From Dictyostelium firmibasis (taxonomy: Eukaryota > Evosea > Eumycetozoa > Dictyosteliales > Dictyosteliaceae): a stretch of 64,000 bases of DNA. The DNA is taken from contig CM069770.1 in NCBI GenBank assembly GCA_036169595.1, positions 562,501-626,500 on the forward strand, in the 5' to 3' direction. Made by a program: the position numbers and the translations under genes. The notes below the pieces were generated by a model that saw only the letters and a list, made by a program, of their open reading frames with translations, did not search any database and was not told the origin of the DNA. This document shows, piece by piece, positions 1 to 9,047 of the stretch. Position 1 is the first letter of the stretch; every line of letters begins with the position of its first letter.

Positions 1-49
1 AAAAAAAAGGTTTTATAAATACACCAAAATAGTGTAAATAAAGGAGTGT

Positions 50-367
50 TTACCTACATTGCTTTTTAAGTTGGAATGGTAGTTTTTTACCTTTTTTTAA
101 TTCATGTTGATGTATACTCTTCAAATAAGATGGAATCCAATCTCTAAAATCATCATACTCAACTGTAAATCTTTGATTGTTATATAATTCTTTAAAATTG
201 TCAATTAATTCTTCACCACCTTTACAATACTCTAACTCTTCCATAATCCATTTTTTTATTGGACAAAATTTTTCTAATTTACTTTTTTTACCAACACATG
301 ACTCGATTTTATTTTTATTTTTTATTTTTTTATTACCATTACTGCTATTATTATCATTGTTGAACAT
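50..367 (-). CDS. FNIP-linked N-terminal ORF, copy A (probable exon 1)
   Basis: This 105-codon ORF begins MFNNDNNSS and ends LKKQCR, and it matches the ORF that precedes every FNIP gene in the window. It has an Asn/Ser-rich start, a Lys-rich stretch and then a conserved domain with the segments CPIKKWIMEELEYC, NFKELYNNQ and DDFRDWIPSYLKS. I do not recognise the domain. The stop codon overlaps a GTAGGT donor (coding strand CAAT|GTAGGTAAAC), and bases 1-49 match the start of the intron seen in the other copies. The FNIP exon of this copy should therefore lie beyond the left edge of the window. The variants SNGNKKIKNKN and KKGKKLP separate it from the other copies. The ATG was chosen because all copies share it and an AT-rich leader precedes it. 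A stand-alone small protein remains possible. Confidence 0.65.
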   Translation of the reverse strand: MFNNDNNSSNGNKKIKNKNKIESCVGKKSKLEKFCPIKKWIMEELEYCKGGEELIDNFKELYNNQRFTVEYDDFRDWIPSYLKSIHQHELKKGKKLPFQLKKQCR

Positions 368-991
368 TTTGAATAAATTATATATGTATGTATAAAAATA
401 AAATGAAATACAAAAAAAAAATTGAAAAAAAAAAATTAAAAAAAACCAAGCTTTAAAGAAAACTCAAAAAAAATCAATTTTTTAAAAGTTCGTGAAAAAA
501 AAAAAAAAATTTCACTGCACTTGTTAGTGATTTTTTTTTTCCCTAACTTTTAAAAAAAATTAACTATAAAAATTTAATATTATTTATGTAAAATTCATTT
601 TTATTTTATTTTATTTTATTTATTATTCTATTATTTTTTTTTTTTTTTCACTTTTTTTTTTCATTTTTTTTTTTTATTTTTTTTTTTCACTTTTTTTTAG
701 ATAATTTAAAATGTAGACAATATAAAAACAAAGTAAAAAGAAGCAGTATTAATAATAACAATAGCAATACTAATAATAATAATAATATTAATAATAGCAA
801 TTAATTCAAAAAAAATAAAATTTGATTTTGAAGTTTCTTAATTTTTTATTTTTCCCAGTTAGAATGATTTTTTTTAGGATTGTCTCTCTAAAATAAAAAA
901 AATTTATTTTTATTTTTGAAATATTTTAATATATTATTATTTTATTTAATTTTTAATTTTTTTTTTTTGAGATTTTATTATTATTTTCATA
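368..991. other. intergenic, 5' flank of copy A
   Basis: No gene is supported here. The first 110 bases are the conserved leader and upstream region of copy A. They include the shared motif around CCAAGCTTTAAAGAAAACTC (about 445-465), a variant of the AAGCTTG element upstream of most other copies. The rest is T-rich homopolymer DNA with short AAT repeats near 750-800. Confidence 0.6.
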
Positions 992-1288
992 TTATTGTAA
1001 ATAAAATTGAATAGCTTTATTACTTTCAATTAAAAATATTTTTTTCTTGTAATTTTTCTTGTTATTAATAAAACTATTCACTGTTTGAAATAATATTATA
1101 AATGCAATAGAACCAAAAAATGCAATAATAGCTCCAATTATTATTATTGCCAATACCCAACAATTTTTTTTAAAAAAACTTCTATCATCATAATCACTGT
1201 CACCATAAAGTTCATTGTTTTTACCATTGTTATTATAATTTTCTAATGAAAAAAAATTTAGAAAAAAGTTTTTTAGAAGCCTGAGCAC
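992..1288 (-). pseudogene. fragment of a small membrane-protein gene (repeat family R2)
   Basis: The open frame of 98 codons has no ATG near its 5' end; the first possible start is GTG. It holds one clear membrane segment (CWVLAIIIIGAIIAFFGS and following residues) and a basic tail with FQTVNSFINNKK and IESNKAIQFYLQ. The tail recurs in more broken form near 10.0-10.3 kb, 12.06-12.19 kb, 18.45-18.77 kb, 22.3-22.6 kb and 26.8-27.1 kb. The frame opens next to AG dinucleotides, so it could be a last exon, but no partner exon is evident. It could be a real small gene or, more likely, a relic of a locally multiplied gene. Confidence 0.35.
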
Positions 1289-1693
1289 TACATATTAAAT
1301 TTTAAAAAAATAAAGATACAATGGAAGATAAGATGGAGGTTATGTAAACTATATGATTTCCATCTTGTAAAAAAAAAAAAAAAAAAAAAAAAATAGAGGG
1401 GGTTGAGAAGTGTATGAAGTTATGCGAAGAGAATCAATTAAGTTTATTTTTCAAAGAAAAAAAACAAAAAAATAAAAAATAAATAAAAAGATATTTTTTT
1501 GGGAAAAAAATGAGATGGTTTGTTTTTTTTATTTTTTTTTAACTTGAAAAAACACTTTCTTGATATTTTTAACTTGAAAAAATAAAATATTAAGATTTTT
1601 TTTTAAAATTTTGTGCAACAAGCTTGTTTTTTTTTAATTTTTTTTTTATTTTTTTTTTCAATTTTTTTTTTTCATATATAAAATTTATTCAAA
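1289..1693. promoter_or_regulatory. upstream region of FNIP copy B with an orphan FNIP junction
   Basis: Bases about 1287-1325 repeat the end of the FNIP intron plus the first bases of the FNIP exon (ACATATTAAATTTT ... AAAGATACAATGGA), but the reading frame stops after eight codons. This looks like a truncated duplicate. Downstream are poly-A runs and the shared element CAACAAGCTTG followed by a T run at 1615-1640, about 60 bases before the ATG of copy B. Long T runs near a start are usual for Dictyostelium promoters. Confidence 0.45.
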
Positions 1694-2011
1694 ATGTTCA
1701 ATAATGATAATAATAGCAGTGATAGTAATAAAAAAAGAAAAAATGAAAATAAAATCGAGTCATGTGTTATTAAAAAAAGTAAATCAGAAAAATTTTGCCC
1801 AATAAAAAAATGGATTATGGAAGAGTTAGAGTATTGCAAAGGTGGTGAAGAACAAATTGACAATTTTAAAGAATTATATAACAATCAAGGATTTACAGTT
1901 GAGTATGATGATTTTAGAGATTGGATTCTATCTTATTTGAAGAGTACACATCAACATGAATTAAAAAAAGGTGAAAAACTACCATTCCAACTTAAAAAGC
2001 AATGTAGGTAA
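1694..2011 (+). CDS. FNIP-linked N-terminal ORF, copy B (probable exon 1)
   Basis: This is a 105-codon ORF of the same family as copies A, C, D and E. It has a basic stretch NKKRKNENK that could be a nuclear signal, then the conserved CPIKKWIMEELEYC...NFKELYNNQ...DDFRDWI domain. The coding sequence can leave the ORF at CAAT|GTAGGT after base 2003. A branch-like ACTAAC lies at about 2243-2248, and the first AG after it is at 2276-2277. Joining 2003 to 2278 gives CAA TAT ACG ATG, which is in frame with the FNIP ORF and would make a 762-residue protein. As a free ORF it would encode a 105-residue protein of unknown function. Confidence 0.7.
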   Translation: MFNNDNNSSDSNKKRKNENKIESCVIKKSKSEKFCPIKKWIMEELEYCKGGEEQIDNFKELYNNQGFTVEYDDFRDWILSYLKSTHQHELKKGEKLPFQLKKQCR

Positions 2012-2189
2012 ACACTCCTTTATTGACACTATTTTGGTGTATTCATAAAACCTTTTTTTTTTCAAATTTTTTATTTTTTTAATTTTTATTTTTTGCACTA
2101 TCCATGAATGCAGCAAATATAACTTGTTGTGTTTCAAAATACTCGAGTTTTTTTTCTAAAAAAAACGGGTACCTGAAATTAAAAATTAA

Positions 2190-2225
<36 letters not shown>

Positions 2226-2282
2226 AGAAAATATTTTTGAAGACTAACACCACATATTAAATTTTAAAAAAATAAAGATACG

Positions 2283-4256
2283 ATGGATGTTAAAATAAAT
2301 AATGGAGGGGATATATTTCTTTTTAGAATATGGAGAAATACTGTTTTAAAAAATATTATTTTACAACATTTTCATTTAAATAAATATTTCAAAATAAGAA
2401 TAAATAAAAAAGATCAATTATTAAATTCAAAATATAGAGATTATATAAAAAGACTAGATTACTTTTCAAATGAAGATATTTATTTAGGTGATATTCCATC
2501 AAGTGTCGAATCATTAACATTTGGTTGTTCTTTTAATCAAGTATTATCAGAAGGATTAATACCATCAAGTGTTAAATCATTAACATTTTATGATGATTTT
2601 AATCAAGTATTATCAGAAGGATCAATACCATCAAGTGTCGAATCATTAACATTTGGTAATGGTTTTAATAAAGTATTATCAGAAGGATCAATACCATCAA
2701 GTGTCGAATCATTAACATTTGGTGATAGTTTTAATCAAGTATTATCAGCAGGATCAATACCATCAAGTGTTAAATCATTAACATTTGGTTATCATTTTAA
2801 TCAAGTATTATTAGCAGAATCAATGCCATCAAGTGTTACATCATTAACATTTGGCAATAGTTTTAATCAAGAATTATCAGCAGGATCAATACCATCAAGT
2901 GTTAAATCATTAACATTTGGTTATGATTTTAATCAAGTATTATCAGAAGGATCAATACCATCAAGTGTTACATCATTAACATTTGGTGATTGTTTTAATC
3001 AAGAATTATCAGCAGGATCAATACCATCAAGTGTTGAATCATTAACATTTGGTGAAGATTTTAATCAAGTATTATCAGCAGAATCAATACCATCAAGTGT
3101 TAAATCATTAACATTTGGTAAACGTTTTAATCAAATACTATCAGCAGGATCAATACCATCAAGTGTTAAATCATTAACATTTGGTCGTAATTTTAATCAA
3201 GTATTATCAGCAGGATCAATACCATCAAGTGTTGAATCATTAACATTTGGTCGTAATTTTAATCAAGTATTATCAGCAGGATCAATACCATCAAGTGTTA
3301 AATCATTAACATTTGGTAGAGATTTTAATCAAGTATTATCAGAAGGATCAATACCATCAAGTGTCGAATCATTAACATTTGGTGATGATTTTAATCAAGT
3401 ATTATCAGAAGGATCAATACCATCAAGTGTTACATCATTAACATTTGGTTATTATTTTAATCAAGTATTATCAGAAGGATCAATACCATCAAGTGTCAAA
3501 TCATTAACATTTGGTTATTATTTAAATCAAGTATTATCATCAGGATCAATACCATCAAGTGTCGAATCATTAACATTTGGTCGTTCTTTTAATCAAGTAT
3601 TATCAGCAGGATCAATACCATCAAGTGTTAAATCATTAACATTTGGTGATTGTTTTAATCAAGTATTATCAGCAGGATCAATACCATCAAGTGTTGAAAC
3701 ATTAACATTTGGTCGTTATTTTGATCAAGTATTATCAGCAGGATTAATACCATCAAGTGTTAAATCATTAACATTTGGTTATCGTTTTAATCAAGTATTA
3801 TCAGAAGGATCAATATCATCAAGTGTTGAATCCTTAACATTTGGTTCAAGTTTTAATCAAGTATTATCAGCAGGATCGATACCATCAAGTGTTACATCAT
3901 TAACATTTGGTGAAGATTTTAATCAAGTATTATCAGCAGGATCAATACCATCAAGTGTTAAATCATTAACATTTGGTGATTATTTTAATCAAGTATTATC
4001 AGCAGGATCAATACCATCGAGTGTTGAAACATTAACATTTGGTGATTGTTTTAATCAAGTATTATCAGCAGAATCAATACCATCGAGTGTTGAATCATTA
4101 ACATTTGGTTATTGTTTTAATCAAGTAATATCAGAAGGATCAATACCATCAAGTGTTAAATCATTAACATTTGGTGAAGATTTTAATCAAGAATTATCAG
4201 CAGGATCAATACCATCAAGTGTTAAATCGCTTAATACAATTAAATGCCAAAAATAG
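2283..4256 (+). CDS. FNIP (IP22) repeat protein, copy B
   Basis: The 657-codon ORF starts with a 70-residue leader containing FLFRIWRN, the W-R-N motif common at the start of Dictyostelium FNIP proteins. From residue 71 there are 26 exact 22-residue FNIP units (IPSSVKSLTFGxxFNQVLSA and two more residues) and a short last unit ending SLNTIKCQK. The unit is 66 bases, and units are nearly identical in DNA except for codons 12-13. FNIP repeats are thought to form a leucine-rich-repeat-like solenoid used in protein binding; the partner is unknown. No signal peptide or membrane segment is visible. The ATG may not be the true start, because the upstream ORF can be spliced to it in frame. It faces copy C, which is convergent. 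Confidence 0.88.
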   Translation: MDVKINNGGDIFLFRIWRNTVLKNIILQHFHLNKYFKIRINKKDQLLNSKYRDYIKRLDYFSNEDIYLGDIPSSVESLTFGCSFNQVLSEGLIPSSVKSLTFYDDFNQVLSEGSIPSSVESLTFGNGFNKVLSEGSIPSSVESLTFGDSFNQVLSAGSIPSSVKSLTFGYHFNQVLLAESMPSSVTSLTFGNSFNQELSAGSIPSSVKSLTFGYDFNQVLSEGSIPSSVTSLTFGDCFNQELSAGSIPSSVESLTFGEDFNQVLSAESIPSSVKSLTFGKRFNQILSAGSIPSSVKSLTFGRNFNQVLSAGSIPSSVESLTFGRNFNQVLSAGSIPSSVKSLTFGRDFNQVLSEGSIPSSVESLTFGDDFNQVLSEGSIPSSVTSLTFGYYFNQVLSEGSIPSSVKSLTFGYYLNQVLSSGSIPSSVESLTFGRSFNQVLSAGSIPSSVKSLTFGDCFNQVLSAGSIPSSVETLTFGRYFDQVLSAGLIPSSVKSLTFGYRFNQVLSEGSISSSVESLTFGSSFNQVLSAGSIPSSVTSLTFGEDFNQVLSAGSIPSSVKSLTFGDYFNQVLSAGSIPSSVETLTFGDCFNQVLSAESIPSSVESLTFGYCFNQVISEGSIPSSVKSLTFGEDFNQELSAGSIPSSVKSLNTIKCQK

Positions 4257-4272
4257 AAAATTTAAACATATT

Positions 4273-4765
4273 TAGGGTGACGCAATATGAAAAATAAGGG
4301 GGTAAAAAATAATAAAAAAAATTTTTATATGAAAAAATAAAAACACTATGACGCAATTTTTTTTTTATTTTTTATTGGTGTGCATTGAAAATTGTTTGTG
4401 GTAATTTATTATTTTAAATGATTTGGTCAGGGAGTACTGTTAGTATTTGTCTTTTGCCCCACCGTTTTCATCCAAAATATGTTTAATATTAACAATAAGA
4501 ACCATTTAATCCAGATTGCCCACTCTTTTCACCATCAACGAGTCATAAACTAAAGTTGAAGGAAGAGGAACTTCTGATTTGATATGCTCGTATTCTGGTA
4601 TACTGGGTTCGAATATCAGTTGAGCAAGGGTTTTCTTTTGTTTTTTTCATCACCATTATAAGGTGAATATTTAATGATTCAGTTTTGTGAGAAAACTGTT
4701 AGTTTCTTAAAAACTGTATTTTAATAAAAACCTTTGTTTGGAAATTTCTTGGTGAAACATTAAAT
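4273..4765 (-). repeat. R1 repeat, copy 1 (diverged)
   Basis: This block of about 490 bases recurs at 9388-9920, 17818-18350 and 20153-20600, with a shorter piece at 5135-5261. One end carries AGGGTGACGCAA and a GGGGGT-containing tract, followed by a second GACGCAA about 70 bases on. This copy is the most diverged. It includes a T-rich arm and the recognisable CATCAACGAGTCATAAACTAAA core. No clear terminal inverted repeats or target duplications were found by eye. It lies directly after the stop codon of FNIP copy B. Confidence 0.7.
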
Positions 4766-5134
4766 TTTCTGCTCTATCATTAATGGTTGTGTTGTAAAAT
4801 TTGTTTGTTTGAAACTTTCCTTTAAATAAAAAAAAATTATATTTGGTATTTAAAGTATTAATTAAAAAAATAAAATTACATAATATATTTTTATAAATGT
4901 GAATGAGAAAATACATACCTCCCATTTTTCAAAATATTTAAAACCATTGAAAGTTGTGTTATAAATAAAAAAAAATTAAAAATAAATAAATTTTTATTTT
5001 TATTTATTTCATATGGTATTTGGTTTTTTTTTTTGTGTGTGGGAATGTTGAAAAAAAAAAATTGTGTGTGCAAAAAAAAAAGGTTAAAAATCTCTGAAAG
5101 CAATTATTTTTTTTTCCCTAAAAAAGAAGTAGTT
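4766..5134. other. intergenic, no gene seen
   Basis: AT-rich DNA with short open frames made of Phe/Ile/Asn/Lys codons on the minus strand. There is no similarity to the other blocks of the array, and no gene is supported. Confidence 0.5.
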
Positions 5135-5261
5135 TTTGTCTTTTGCCCCCGTTTTCATCCAAAATATGTTTAATATCAACAATAAGAACCATACAATACA
5201 GATTGTCCACTCTTTTCACCATCAACGAGTCATAAACTAAATTTGAAGGAAGAGGAACTTT
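5135..5261 (-). repeat. R1 repeat, partial copy 2
   Basis: This is a 127-base fragment of the R1 core (ATCCAAAATATGTTTAATAT to GAAGGAAGAGGAAC). It lies about 400 bases beyond R1 copy 1 in the same orientation. Confidence 0.65.
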
Positions 5262-5840
5262 TAAGAGAATTTTTTATAAATTGTGTTAATTTTTCCAAAA
5301 ATAGACTTTATTTTTATTATGAAACTAAAAAGAGTAATTTTATTTTTAAAATATAAAGTTTATTTATTAAATTTTTTATCAAATATGTAAATTTGAAAAA
5401 AAAAAAAAAAAAAAAAATTTCAACATCCATTTTTATTAAAAAATATTTTCATTGCGTTACTATACATTTTTGAAATTTTTAAAAAAAAAAATAAAATAAA
5501 ATTATGTCAAATTAAATTATACCATCTCTGGAAATTTTTGAAATTGCTAATTAAAAAATATATTAAAATTAAATTTTTAAAATATTTTAAAATTCTATAA
5601 ATTGAGAAATCTTTTTCAAAATTTAATTTTAAAATCAAAAAACACACAATAATAATATTAATAATAATAAAATTTTAAAATGTTAGAACAAGGTTCCGAA
5701 AAAGAAATCTACACGGCAAACGCAAAAAATGAAAAACTCGCGAAAAAATTTGAGTTTTTTTGGGTATCAAGGAAAAAATTCCAAAACTCTCGAAACTCCC
5801 GAAATTCAACTAAAAAAAAAAAAAAAAAAAAAAAAAGAAT
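5262..5840. other. intergenic, no gene seen
   Basis: AT-rich DNA with poly-A tracts. The short open frame from 5680 (starting MLEQGSEKE) runs into a poly-Lys tract and then the minisatellite, and has no support as a gene. The part around 5690-5810 (ACTCGCGAAAA, ACTCTCGAAACTCCCGAA) looks like the degenerate edge of the minisatellite. Confidence 0.45.
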
Positions 5841-5992
5841 TTCGCGAGTTTGGCGATTTTTCAACATTCCAATGAGTTTGGCGAGTTTGGCGAGTTTTCT
5901 ACATTCCTATGAGTTTGGCAAGTTTTCAACATTCCAATGAGTTTGACGAGTTTGGCGAGTTTTCTACATTCCTATGAGTTTGGCGAGTTTTG
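5841..5992. repeat. GAGTTTGGC minisatellite
   Basis: Irregular tandem units of the form ACATTCC(A/T)ATGAGTTTGGCGAGTTTT, about 25-37 bases each, with nested GAGTTTGGC steps. They are clearly richer in G and C than the surroundings. A short inverted piece with the same words (AACTCGCCAAACTC, ATAGGAATGTTGAAAACTCG) is at about 11996-12070. Confidence 0.7.
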
Positions 5993-6152
5993 ACAAGTAA
6001 AGTTCAATGAGAAAACTGATAGAAATTTCAATTAAAATTAATAAATGGTTTGTATGGTATTATATATAAATAATATTATATATTTAATTGATTTAAAAGT
6101 AGTGGTGATTTTAGTGTTTATTTATATTTAATTAATAAAAATTTTTTTTAAT

Positions 6153-6165
<13 letters not shown>
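5993..6165. repeat. duplicated segment, also at 12286-12455
   Basis: The stretch from AAGTAAAGTTCAATGAG through TTTATTTATATTTAATTAAT is nearly base-for-base the same as 12286-12435, in the same orientation. In both places it lies close to minisatellite-like sequence (directly after the minisatellite here, about 220 bases away in the second copy), which suggests one duplicated unit. Confidence 0.7.
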
Positions 6166-6188
<23 letters not shown>

Positions 6189-6200
6189 GCATTATTGTAA

Positions 6201-6389
6201 TAACTTTTTTTTTTTTTTCACGATTTATTTTGTGTTATTTTTTCATGTTTAAATTTTCTATTTTTGAATTTTTCTATAATAATCTTATATAATTAGAGTT
6301 GTTGTTATGATTTTAATTATAATTAAATAAAAGCTTTATATGGAAAACTTTCCGAAATAATCTTTTATTAATTCTATCATTTTCTTTAT
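6201..6389 (-). repeat. conserved FNIP 3' flank (copy C)
   Basis: The 3' flank of copy C matches the 3' flank of copy E (14712-14898) almost exactly. It marks the left end of a direct segmental duplication of about 4.5 kb. The same sequence occurs inverted after copy G (about 23850-23960). Confidence 0.7.
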
Positions 6390-8429
6390 TTATTGGCATT
6401 TAATTGTATTAAGCGATTTAACACTTGATGGTATTGATCCTGCTGATAATTCTTGATTAAAATTTGAACCAAATGTTAATGATTTAACACTTGATGGTAT
6501 TGATCCTGCTGATAATACTTGATTAAAATGATCACCAAATGTTAATGATTCAACACTTGATGGTATTGATCCTGCTAATAATACTTGATTAAAATAAAAA
6601 CCAAATGTTAATGATTTAACACTTGATGGTATTGATCCTGCTGATAATTCTTGATTAAAACATTTACCAAATGTTAATGATTTAACACTTGATGGTATTG
6701 ATCCTGCTGATAATACTTGATTAAAATGATCACCAAATGTTAATGATGTAACACTTGATGGTATTGATCCTTCTGATAATACTTGATTAAAACAATCACC
6801 AAATGTTAATGATTTAACACTTGATGGTATTGATCCTTCTGATAATACTTGATTAAAATAACCACCAAATGTTAATGATTTAACACTTGATGGTATTGAT
6901 CCTGATGATAATACTTGATTAAAATAACGACCAAATGTTAATGATGTAACACTTGATGGTATTGATCCTGCTGATAATACTTGATTAAAATCTCTACCAA
7001 ATGTTAATGATTTAACACTTGATGGTATTGAATCTGCTGATAATTCTTGAGTAAAATGATTACCAAATGTTAATGATTCGACACTTGATGGTATTGATCC
7101 TGCTGATAATACTCGATTAAAACTTAAACCAAATGTTAATGATTTAACACTTGATGGTATTGATTCTGCTGATAATACTTTATTAAAACGATAACCAAAT
7201 GTTAATGATTCAACACTCGATGGTATTGATCTTGTTGATAATACTTGATTAAAATTTGAACCAAATGTTAATGATTTAACACTTGATGGTATTGATTCTG
7301 CTGATAATTCTTGATTAAAATAATAACCAAATGTTAATGTTTCAACACTTGATGGTATTGATCCTTCTAATAATACTTGATTAAAACTTGAACCAAATGT
7401 TAATGATTTAACACTTGATGGTATTGATCCTGCTGATAATACTTGATTAAAATCATCACCAAATGTTAATGATTTAACACTTGATGGTATTGATCCTGCT
7501 GATAATACTTGATTAAAATGATAACCAAATGTTAATGATTTAACACTTGATGGTATTGAATCTGCTGATAATACTTGATTAAAATCATAACCAAATGTTA
7601 ATGATTTAACACTTGATGGTATTGATCCTGCTGATAATTCTTGATTAAACCAAATACCAAATGTTAATGATTTAACACTTGATGGTATTAATCCTGCTGA
7701 TAGTATTTGATTAAAACGTTTACCAAATGTTAATGATTTAACACTTGATGGTATTGATTCTGCTGATAATACTTGATTAAAACCATTACCAAATGTTAAT
7801 GATTTAACACTTGATGGTATTGATCCTTCTGGTAATACTTGATTAAAATCATCACCAAATGTTAATGATTTAACACTTGATGGTATTGATCCTGCTGATA
7901 GTATTTGATTAAAACGATAACCAAATGTTAATGATTCGACACTTGATGGTATTGATCCTTCTGATAATACTTGATTAAAACCATTACCAAATGTTAATGA
8001 TTCGACACTTGATGGTATTGATCCTTCTGATAATACTTGATTAAAATCACTACCAAATGTTAATAATTTAACACTTGATGGTATTGATCCTGCTGATAAT
8101 ACTTGATTAAAATCTCTACCAAATGTTAATGATTTAACACTTGATGGTATTGATCCTGCTGATAATACTTGATTAAAACTATTACCAAATGTTAATGATT
8201 CGACACTTGATGGAATATCACCTAAATAAATATCTTCATTTGAATAGTAATATAGTTCTTTTATATAATCTCTATATTTTGAATTTAATAATTGATCTTT
8301 TTTATTTATTCTTATTTGGAAATATTTATTTAAATAATAAAGTTGTTGTAAAATAATATTTTTTAAAACAATATTTCTCCATATTCTAAAAAGAAATATA
8401 TCCCCTCCATTATTTATTTTAACATCCAT
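6390..8429 (-). CDS. FNIP (IP22) repeat protein, copy C
   Basis: The 679-codon ORF is the longest FNIP ORF of the window. A 71-residue leader (FLFRIWRNIVLKNIILQQ...) is followed by 27 exact 22-residue units and the shared end SLNTIKCQ. Units differ mostly at the two residues between TFG and FNQ (for example NS, RD, SD, NG, YR, DD, KR, IW). At the 5' side, ATACA lies between an AAATAAAG acceptor and the ATG, matching the frame of a splice from the upstream ORF (exon 2 would start at 8434, and the joined protein would have 784 residues). FNIP proteins are assumed to be intracellular binding scaffolds; the function of this one is unknown. Its neighbours share near-identical flanks, so recombination within the array is likely. 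Confidence 0.88.
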   Translation of the reverse strand: MDVKINNGGDIFLFRIWRNIVLKNIILQQLYYLNKYFQIRINKKDQLLNSKYRDYIKELYYYSNEDIYLGDIPSSVESLTFGNSFNQVLSAGSIPSSVKSLTFGRDFNQVLSAGSIPSSVKLLTFGSDFNQVLSEGSIPSSVESLTFGNGFNQVLSEGSIPSSVESLTFGYRFNQILSAGSIPSSVKSLTFGDDFNQVLPEGSIPSSVKSLTFGNGFNQVLSAESIPSSVKSLTFGKRFNQILSAGLIPSSVKSLTFGIWFNQELSAGSIPSSVKSLTFGYDFNQVLSADSIPSSVKSLTFGYHFNQVLSAGSIPSSVKSLTFGDDFNQVLSAGSIPSSVKSLTFGSSFNQVLLEGSIPSSVETLTFGYYFNQELSAESIPSSVKSLTFGSNFNQVLSTRSIPSSVESLTFGYRFNKVLSAESIPSSVKSLTFGLSFNRVLSAGSIPSSVESLTFGNHFTQELSADSIPSSVKSLTFGRDFNQVLSAGSIPSSVTSLTFGRYFNQVLSSGSIPSSVKSLTFGGYFNQVLSEGSIPSSVKSLTFGDCFNQVLSEGSIPSSVTSLTFGDHFNQVLSAGSIPSSVKSLTFGKCFNQELSAGSIPSSVKSLTFGFYFNQVLLAGSIPSSVESLTFGDHFNQVLSAGSIPSSVKSLTFGSNFNQELSAGSIPSSVKSLNTIKCQ

Positions 8430-8486
8430 TGTATCTTTATTTTTTTAAATTTAATATGTGGTGTTAGTCTTCAAAAACTTTTTTCT

Positions 8487-8524
<38 letters not shown>

Positions 8525-8701
8525 TTAATATTTAATTTCAGGTGCCCGTTTTTTTAGAAAAAAAACTCGAGTATTTTGAAACACAACAAGTTATATTTGC
8601 TGCATTCACGGATAGTGCAAAAAAAAAAAATTAAAAAAATAAAAAATTTTAAAAAAAAAAGGTTTTATAAATACACCAAAATAGTGTTAATAAAGGAGTG
8701 T

Positions 8702-9019
8702 TTACCTACATTGCTTTTTAAGTTGGAATGGTAGTTTTTCACCTTTTTTTAATTCATATTGATGTATACTCTTCAAATAAGATGGAATCCAATCTCTAAA
8801 ATCATCGTACTCAACTGTAAATCTTTGATTGTTATATAATTCTTTAAAATTGTCAATTTGTTCTTCACCACCTTTGCAATACTCTAACTCTTCCATAATC
8901 CATTTTTTTATTGGACAAAATTTTTCTAATTTACTTTTTTTACCAACACATGACTCGATTTTATTTTCATTTTTTCTTTTTTTATTACTATCACTGCTAT
9001 TATTATCATTATTGAACAT
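8702..9019 (-). CDS. FNIP-linked N-terminal ORF, copy C (probable exon 1)
   Basis: A 105-codon ORF nearly identical to that of copy E. It has an acidic/Asn start, the basic NKKRKNENK and GKKSKLEK stretches, and then the conserved W-I-M-E-E-L-E-Y-C domain. The splice model is donor CAAT|GTAGGT at 8710/8709, ACTAAC branch-like motif, first AG at 8436-8435 and exon 2 from 8434, an intron of 275 bases. The leader on the coding strand has ATACATACATATATAATTTATTC before the ATG, and the shared AAGCTTG element lies at 9101-9121. Confidence 0.7.
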   Translation of the reverse strand: MFNNDNNSSDSNKKRKNENKIESCVGKKSKLEKFCPIKKWIMEELEYCKGGEEQIDNFKELYNNQRFTVEYDDFRDWIPSYLKSIHQYELKKGEKLPFQLKKQCR

Positions 9020-9047
9020 TTTGAATAAATTATATATGTATGTATAA

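Noticed and set aside
177-395. Open frame MLYNSLKLSI... opposite the small FNIP-linked ORF (also at 1672, 8829, 11641, 17262)
   Set aside because: It is the antisense shadow of the conserved exon-1 ORF. Its Leu/Phe/Ser-rich sequence follows from the complementary codons, and its conservation is explained by the real ORF.
1318-1370. Small hairpin AGATGGA/TCCATCT and 8-codon frame MEDKMEVM
   Set aside because: The stem is only seven or eight pairs and the frame is too short. It is better explained as the end of a truncated FNIP duplicate.
4605-4640. GGGTTCGAATATCAG as a possible tRNA T-arm
   Set aside because: It lies in a diverged R1 copy. The other copies read differently at this place, and no acceptor or anticodon arm can be fitted.
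5680-5940. Open frame MLEQGSEKEIYTANAKNEK on the plus strand
   Set aside because: It runs through a poly-Lys tract and the GAGTTTGGC minisatellite, has no homologue in the window and lacks coding composition after the first codons.
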